DNA of 9,150 bases, from contig JAPJOW010000179.1 of assembly GCA_030826005.1 (NCBI GenBank), forward strand, positions 1-9,150, given 5' to 3'. Source of the stretch: Aliterella sp. RAGGC_92. Lineage in GTDB: Bacteria; Cyanobacteriota; Cyanobacteriia; Cyanobacteriales; Chroococcidiopsidaceae. Under the pieces are notes generated by a model. It was not told where the DNA came from, did not search any database, and saw only the letters and a list, made by a program, of their open reading frames with translations. Position 1 is the stretch's first letter, and each line of letters starts with the position of its first letter. Positions 5,560-9,150 of this stretch are shown piece after piece. Both the position numbers and the translations under genes were made by a program.

Positions 5560-6312
5560 TTGTTAACTACAGTTATAGGCAATTTATTGTCTTCCACTTT
5601 GTGGCATTGGACAGTTGCGCCGCACTTAGCCTTACATATTCCTGATGGGTTTTTAAGCTTGCCTGTAATGTTTGTTACTTCCGTAGCTGCTTTAGGGTTA
5701 ATCGCTCTAGCGCTAAATCGAGTACAGGCAGAATACCAGGAAAAAGCTGTACCTTTGATGGGAGTTTGCGCGGCGTTTGTATTTGCGGCACAAATGATTA
5801 ATTTCCCAATTCCTGGCGGTACCTCCGGTCACTTGCTTGGGGGGACATTAGCAGGTGCTTTGTTAGGTCCTTGGGCTGGCTCTTTGGTAATGACCGTAGT
5901 ATTTATCGTCCAAAGTGTCATGTTTCAAGATGGCGGCTTGACGGTTTTGGGCGCAAATATTTTTAATATGGGTCTAGTTGGAACTTTTGGCGGCTACTAC
6001 CTCTATCGAGTAATTAGGTTTACGGTAGGCAGAAATAAGTTATCGGGCTTAGTAGCGGGAGCAGCAGTGGCTTCTTGGACGAGCGTTGTAGTAGCGGCGG
6101 CGATCGCTGCCTTACAATTAGCCATATCTGGTACTGTACCCTTGTCTGTGGCTTTAACAGCAATGTCTTCTTGGCACATTGTAATTGGCATTGGTGAAGC
6201 GTTAATTACAGTCGTTGCCCTGACATCTATTTGGCGGACTCGACCGGACTTATTTTACGATCCCCCACGCAGACCAAGAGTTGCATCATCTCGTCCAGTT
6301 TCTCGGTATTAA
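5560..6312 (+). CDS. cbiM: Cobalt/nickel ECF transporter substrate-binding membrane subunit CbiM/NikM
   Basis: A 250-residue integral membrane protein, the metal-capturing S component of an energy-coupling-factor transporter. Motifs of the family are HIPDGFLS (26-33), IPGGTSGHLLGG (84-95, with H91), GANIFNMG (131-138) and SWHIVIGIGEA (204-214). In this family the His at position 2 of the mature protein helps bind the metal. Here it lies behind a 24-residue leader, like the cleavable leader of some enterobacterial CbiM proteins; cleavage after HLA (residue 24) would leave Leu-His-Ile at the new N-terminus. About six to seven hydrophobic segments follow. Translation starts at TTG with an AGAGAG element upstream. 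It is first in the operon, three bases before the PDGLE gene. Co2+ versus Ni2+ cannot be decided from these motifs. Confidence 0.92.
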   Translation: MLTTVIGNLLSSTLWHWTVAPHLALHIPDGFLSLPVMFVTSVAALGLIALALNRVQAEYQEKAVPLMGVCAAFVFAAQMINFPIPGGTSGHLLGGTLAGALLGPWAGSLVMTVVFIVQSVMFQDGGLTVLGANIFNMGLVGTFGGYYLYRVIRFTVGRNKLSGLVAGAAVASWTSVVVAAAIAALQLAISGTVPLSVALTAMSSWHIVIGIGEALITVVALTSIWRTRPDLFYDPPRRPRVASSRPVSRY

Positions 6313-6315
6313 TTT

Positions 6316-6687
6316 ATGAGTAGTAATAATTTGCGATCGCGCAATTTTGCTTTTACCATTGCAGGTTTAGGGGTTGCCCTCTTAATTGCTGTATTTCTTT
6401 CTCCTTTAGCAAGTCAAAATCCTGACGGCTTAGATCGAGTTGCTCAAGACCTCAAGTTTGAAGATAAAGCCGCCGAAGATGCACCAGCGCGTAAATTGCC
6501 CTTTGCCGCAGTATTTGATGAATATGCTCTCAAAGGCGTACCCGAAAACGTGGCGACCCCAATAGCTGGTTTAGTTGGCACATTAGCAGTATTTGGTTTA
6601 GCTTGGGGAATTGGCAAAATTGCCGTGCGCGGCTCGTCTGCGAGTGAAAACTCGCAGTTGCCTTACTCCGACGACTCAGATACCTAA
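6316..6687 (+). CDS. PDGLE-domain small membrane subunit (CbiN/NikN-like)
   Basis: A 123-residue protein with two transmembrane helices (about 11-31 and 82-104) and a periplasmic loop between them that begins NPDGLDRVAQDL (35-46). This is the PDGLE domain, with Asp in place of the final Glu. PDGLE proteins are the auxiliary component that accompanies CbiM/NikM in many cobalt and nickel transporters, playing a part comparable to CbiN in loading metal onto the M subunit. The tail (105-123) is polar and acidic. It starts three bases after cbiM and ends eight bases before cbiQ, so it is clearly part of the operon. I withhold a symbol because cbiN and nikN are both used for such proteins. Confidence 0.88.
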   Translation: MSSNNLRSRNFAFTIAGLGVALLIAVFLSPLASQNPDGLDRVAQDLKFEDKAAEDAPARKLPFAAVFDEYALKGVPENVATPIAGLVGTLAVFGLAWGIGKIAVRGSSASENSQLPYSDDSDT

Positions 6688-6695
6688 AAAACTAA

Positions 6696-7472
6696 ATGTT
6701 ACTGCACGTTAGCGCTCTGAAGCTGGATATTGATAGCCAACAAAATACACCTTGGCACGCCCTCGCTCCTCGTACCCGCTTGTTATGCGCTTTACTGTTT
6801 GTATTTGCCGTTGTTTTAACACCTAACGGACATTGGCAAACTTGGGCAGTTTATGGCATGGGTTTATTGAGTTTGATATTAACTGCTCGTCTTACCCTAA
6901 CTGTGCTGTTGAAGCGATTAGCTGTAGAATTTGCCTTTGTGGGCGTGGTGCTAGTCGGTACGCTATTTCGGGAAGGGGGACGAGTAATTTGGTCTTGGGG
7001 AATATTTAAAATTACGACCGTAGGGTTAACTATCTTGGCAAGTGTCAGTATTAAGGCGTTGCTGTCGCTTGTGATGTTAAATCTATTAACTCTAACAACT
7101 TCCGTTCCGGCAATATTGCATGGAATGAAAGAATTACGCATTCCCCCTTTACTTGTAGCAACTTTAGCCTCTATGTATCGCTATACTAGCGTGTTGATTG
7201 GAGAATTTGAGGCAATGCGACGAGCAGCATTATCGCGCAACTTGATGAACAGCAATCGTTCGATTCGCTTAGTAGTTGGAAATACGATTGGCGCGTTATT
7301 TATCCGCACCTACGAGCGGGGAAATCGGGTACATCAGGCGATGCTATCGCGAGGTTATCAGGGTATCCCACCAATGGAGAAAATAGCCCCAGGGGGGAAA
7401 AAAGATATTGTAGCTTTGACTTTAACTTTATTACTGGCGCTGCTGGGGCAGGTCATGTACTGGCGAAAATAA
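6696..7472 (+). CDS. cbiQ: ECF transporter transmembrane coupling subunit CbiQ (intact copy)
   Basis: A 258-residue T component linking the ATPase to CbiM. It begins with a soluble stretch (1-25), then hydrophobic segments at about 28-43, 49-72, 76-91 and 104-133, followed by the cytoplasmic coupling helices. Two arginine-containing coupling motifs are visible: RRAALSR at 175-181 and RVHQAMLSRGYQG at 211-223, the second a good match to the conserved A-R-G signature that docks on the ATPase. A last hydrophobic helix spans 238-256. The length is normal for CbiQ. Bases from 7199 onward (residues 169-258) lie in the first unit of a tandem duplication, so this gene's 3' end is repeated downstream, but the gene itself is complete. 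cbiO follows 19 bases later. Confidence 0.93.
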   Translation: MLLHVSALKLDIDSQQNTPWHALAPRTRLLCALLFVFAVVLTPNGHWQTWAVYGMGLLSLILTARLTLTVLLKRLAVEFAFVGVVLVGTLFREGGRVIWSWGIFKITTVGLTILASVSIKALLSLVMLNLLTLTTSVPAILHGMKELRIPPLLVATLASMYRYTSVLIGEFEAMRRAALSRNLMNSNRSIRLVVGNTIGALFIRTYERGNRVHQAMLSRGYQGIPPMEKIAPGGKKDIVALTLTLLLALLGQVMYWRK

Positions 7473-7965
7473 TTTTTATATTGTTGTCTTAATGCACCAT
7501 AATCCGATCGCAATTCAAAATCTCAGCTATGTTTATCCCGATGGGACTCAAGCACTACAAGGAATTAATTTATCTATCGCTCCTAGCGAACGAGTAGCAT
7601 TAATTGGGGCTAATGGTTCGGGGAAATCTACCTTGCAATTGCACCTCAACGGAATTATTTTGCCCCAGGAAGGAGAAGTAATTATTGGCGAGTGGTCGGT
7701 AAAACCAGAAAATTTGCGCTCTATTCGCAATTTTGTCGGGCTAGTATTTCAAAATCCCGATAATCAGCTATTTATGCCTACAGTTTGGGAAGATGTGGCT
7801 TTTGGACCCATGAATCTAGGATTGCGCGGTACAGAGTTAAAAAAGCGCGTATTTGAAGCTATGTACGCTGTAGATATCGATCCCGAATGGTACGGACAAA
7901 GAAGTACAGAAAATTTGTCTGGTGGTGAAAAAAGCGCATTGCGATCGCCGGGGTTTTAGCAATGC
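7199..7965 (+). repeat. Tandem direct repeat, unit 1 (767 bp)
   Basis: The unit runs from the last base of cbiQ codon 168 to within cbiO, and is followed directly by a second copy. Read by eye, the copies are the same at every base except that the A-run at 7928-7933 has six A here and seven in unit 2 (8695-8701). The base before this unit (T7198) differs from the base at the internal junction (C7965), and the base after the junction (T7966) differs from the base after unit 2 (A8734), so the unit boundaries are unambiguous. Confidence 0.97.
7492..7959 (+). pseudogene. cbiO: Truncated and frameshifted cbiO (first, broken copy)
   Basis: This copy reads like the intact cbiO for 147 residues: Walker A GANGSGKST (39-47), Q-loop VFQNPDNQ (85-92) and signature NLSGGEK (141-147). 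One A is missing from the A-run (six instead of seven at 7928-7933), so it shifts frame, adds SALRSPGF and stops at 7957-7959. Even without that loss it could not be complete, because the duplication breaks cbiO at codon 158. Walker B, the D-loop and the H-loop are absent, so the product could not hydrolyse ATP in the normal way. It might still be translated, since its start region is the same as that of the intact gene. Confidence 0.93.
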
Positions 7966-8239
7966 TGGAGAATTTGAGGCAATGCGACGAGCAGCATTAT
8001 CGCGCAACTTGATGAACAGCAATCGTTCGATTCGCTTAGTAGTTGGAAATACGATTGGCGCGTTATTTATCCGCACCTACGAGCGGGGAAATCGGGTACA
8101 TCAGGCGATGCTATCGCGAGGTTATCAGGGTATCCCACCAATGGAGAAAATAGCCCCAGGGGGGAAAAAAGATATTGTAGCTTTGACTTTAACTTTATTA
8201 CTGGCGCTGCTGGGGCAGGTCATGTACTGGCGAAAATAA
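7966..8239 (+). pseudogene. cbiQ: 5'-truncated cbiQ fragment (last 90 codons)
   Basis: The sequence repeats cbiQ residues 169-258, from GEFEAMRRAALSRN to the end, including both coupling motifs and the final hydrophobic helix, but none of the N-terminal membrane helices. The frame is also open upstream to a GTG at 7922 inside the broken cbiO, which would add a foreign 15-residue leader (beginning VVKKAHCDRR); an internal ATG (GAGGCAATG) could give a shorter product. It cannot work as a T component. If made, it might compete for the ATPase because it keeps the docking helices, but this is speculation. It is a by-product of the tandem duplication. Confidence 0.93.
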
Positions 8240-8733
8240 TTTTTATATTGTTGTCTTAATGCACCATAATCCGATCGCAATTCAAAATCTCAGCTATGTT
8301 TATCCCGATGGGACTCAAGCACTACAAGGAATTAATTTATCTATCGCTCCTAGCGAACGAGTAGCATTAATTGGGGCTAATGGTTCGGGGAAATCTACCT
8401 TGCAATTGCACCTCAACGGAATTATTTTGCCCCAGGAAGGAGAAGTAATTATTGGCGAGTGGTCGGTAAAACCAGAAAATTTGCGCTCTATTCGCAATTT
8501 TGTCGGGCTAGTATTTCAAAATCCCGATAATCAGCTATTTATGCCTACAGTTTGGGAAGATGTGGCTTTTGGACCCATGAATCTAGGATTGCGCGGTACA
8601 GAGTTAAAAAAGCGCGTATTTGAAGCTATGTACGCTGTAGATATCGATCCCGAATGGTACGGACAAAGAAGTACAGAAAATTTGTCTGGTGGTGAAAAAA
8701 AGCGCATTGCGATCGCCGGGGTTTTAGCAATGC
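7966..8733 (+). repeat. Tandem direct repeat, unit 2 (768 bp)
   Basis: This is the second copy of the cbiQ-cbiO segment, offset by 767 bp up to the A-run and 768 bp after it. It carries seven A at 8695-8701, the length needed for an intact cbiO, so this unit has the ancestral-looking reading frame. It continues without interruption into the rest of cbiO. Confidence 0.97.
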
Positions 8734-9047
8734 AGCCGCAAATATTAGTATTTGACGAACCTTCGGCGCAATTAGATCCGCGATCGCGCCGTCAATTAAT
8801 TGAATTATTGCAAACATTGCCTTTAACTCAACTAATTGCTACCCACGATTTGGATTTAGCTTTAGAAATATGCGATCGCACTTTGGTACTTAGTCAAGGA
8901 AAAGTAGTATTTGATGGGCAAACCGAGCGAGTGATGAGCGATCCCGATTTTCTTAAGCAACACGCTTTAGAATCACCCCTTAGCTACAGTCGTCCTTATT
9001 GCTTATTGGAACATTCCCCAATAGCGAAGTCTTACTCTAAAAGATGA
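8259..9047 (+). CDS. cbiO: ECF transporter ATPase CbiO (intact copy)
   Basis: A 262-residue ABC ATPase with every catalytic motif: Walker A GANGSGKST (39-47), Q-loop Q87 in VFQNPDNQLF, signature LSGGEKKR (142-149), Walker B ILVFDEP (162-168) with E167, D-loop SAQLDP (169-174) and the H-loop in ATHD (H196). It would form a dimer that powers metal import through CbiQ and CbiM at the cytoplasmic face of the membrane. FQNPDNQLF is typical of ECF/CbiO ATPases. Length is normal for the family. No Shine-Dalgarno is obvious; the 19-base spacer after the cbiQ fragment is the same as that before the broken copy. Its mRNA must be read through both repeat units unless a promoter lies inside the array. 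Confidence 0.95.
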   Translation: MHHNPIAIQNLSYVYPDGTQALQGINLSIAPSERVALIGANGSGKSTLQLHLNGIILPQEGEVIIGEWSVKPENLRSIRNFVGLVFQNPDNQLFMPTVWEDVAFGPMNLGLRGTELKKRVFEAMYAVDIDPEWYGQRSTENLSGGEKKRIAIAGVLAMQPQILVFDEPSAQLDPRSRRQLIELLQTLPLTQLIATHDLDLALEICDRTLVLSQGKVVFDGQTERVMSDPDFLKQHALESPLSYSRPYCLLEHSPIAKSYSKR

Positions 9048-9150
9048 CAAATAGTCAAAAGATACCATAAGTCAGGAGTGGCACGATATCTCACAAGTCA
9101 GTACAACGCCCTTCCTGTAAATGTTGCAGTGCGTTTTGACCTAGCAGATT
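9048..9150. other. Right-edge region, no confident gene
   Basis: Two short open frames touch the edge. On the plus strand, a GTG at 9078 with CAGGA just before it stays open to 9150 (MARYLTSQYNALPVNVAVRF...). On the minus strand, a frame entering at 9150 stops at 9091-9093 and ends ...QHLQEGRCTDL, as a convergent gene's C-terminus might. They cannot both be real, and neither is recognised. No hairpin with a T-run is seen after cbiO. Confidence 0.25.

Larger units (their letters stand above)
1939..8879. repeat. Dispersed HIP1 octamers (GCGATCGC), 12 sites
   Basis: Starts at 1939, 2459, 2867, 3214, 5082, 5119, 6100, 6333, 7941, 8709, 8780 and 8872. All but none lie outside coding sequence or its broken copies: every site is within a gene or gene fragment. 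This highly iterated palindrome is a known mark of many cyanobacterial genomes and is the main compositional evidence for the host. The sites at 7941 and 8709 are the same site duplicated with the repeat unit. Confidence 0.9.

Noticed and set aside
6003..7141. Minus-strand open frames opposite cbiM and cbiQ
   Set aside because: They overlap coding sequence with clear family motifs, and their translations have no recognisable content.
7199..8733. Insertion sequence or transposon as the cause of the duplication
   Set aside because: The unit contains only cbiQ and cbiO sequence, has no terminal inverted repeats or transposase, and no target-site duplication flanks it.
7199..8733. A functional second CbiO subunit, giving a two-ATPase system
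   Set aside because: The first cbiO copy lacks Walker B and the H-loop and is frameshifted; it is the same sequence as the intact gene rather than a diverged paralogue.
7548..8817. Minus-strand open frames opposite the two cbiO copies, two of them the same 60-residue product
   Set aside because: The repeated product only reflects the tandem duplication. Both are antisense shadows of the cbiO Walker A region.
9048..9150. A definite new gene at the right edge
   Set aside because: Short frames are open on both strands and no motif favours either, so no coding call is made.

Overview
The window is cyanobacterial chromosome. The evidence is twelve copies of the GCGATCGC octamer (HIP1) in 9.15 kb, two photosystem genes (ycf37 and psbY) and a protein of the cyanobacteria-only TIGR02652 family. 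The codon use and gene sequences look like one ordinary housekeeping stretch of moderate GC. I see no phage, CRISPR array, insertion sequence, tRNA or rRNA. The genus cannot be fixed from the sequence alone.

Layout, left to right. (1) Positions 1-417, minus strand: the N-terminal part of a metallophosphoesterase that runs off the left edge, divergent from nadA. (2) Positions 547-1515: nadA, quinolinate synthase for NAD synthesis. (3) Positions 1578-3531, plus strand: rpmI (L35), rplT (L20), an orphan family-3 solute-binding protein that overlaps rplT by one base, and the photosystem I assembly protein gene ycf37. (4) A symmetrical terminator at 3539-3572 separates ycf37 from the convergent 39-residue gene psbY (3597-3716), which is easy to miss by size filters. 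Upstream of psbY on the same strand lies a stand-alone gamma-class carbonic anhydrase-like gene (3832-4356). (5) Positions 4537-5477: a TIGR02652 zinc-motif protein and a VOC-fold protein, with stop and start codons overlapping by one base. (6) Positions 5560-9047: an ECF-type cobalt/nickel transporter operon, cbiM, a PDGLE-domain small membrane subunit (cbiN-like), cbiQ and cbiO. (7) Positions 9048-9150: no confident gene.

The most unusual structure is in the transporter operon. A direct tandem duplication of 767/768 bp (7199-7965 and 7966-8733) covers the last 90 codons of cbiQ, the cbiQ-cbiO spacer and the first 158 codons of cbiO. The copies look identical except for one A-run, six A in the first and seven in the second. 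An intact cbiQ therefore precedes the array and an intact cbiO follows it. Between them lie a truncated, frameshifted cbiO lacking Walker B and the H-loop, and a headless cbiQ fragment. This is either a very recent duplication or an assembly artefact. In either case one complete set of transporter subunits remains encoded.

Functionally the window combines core metabolism (NAD), translation, photosystem maintenance and metal uptake. CbiM/CbiN-like/CbiQ/CbiO would form one membrane complex importing Co2+ (for the corrinoid cofactor) or Ni2+ (for urease or hydrogenase); the sequence alone does not settle which. I found no convincing wholly new system. The duplication and its breakpoints are the best lead.
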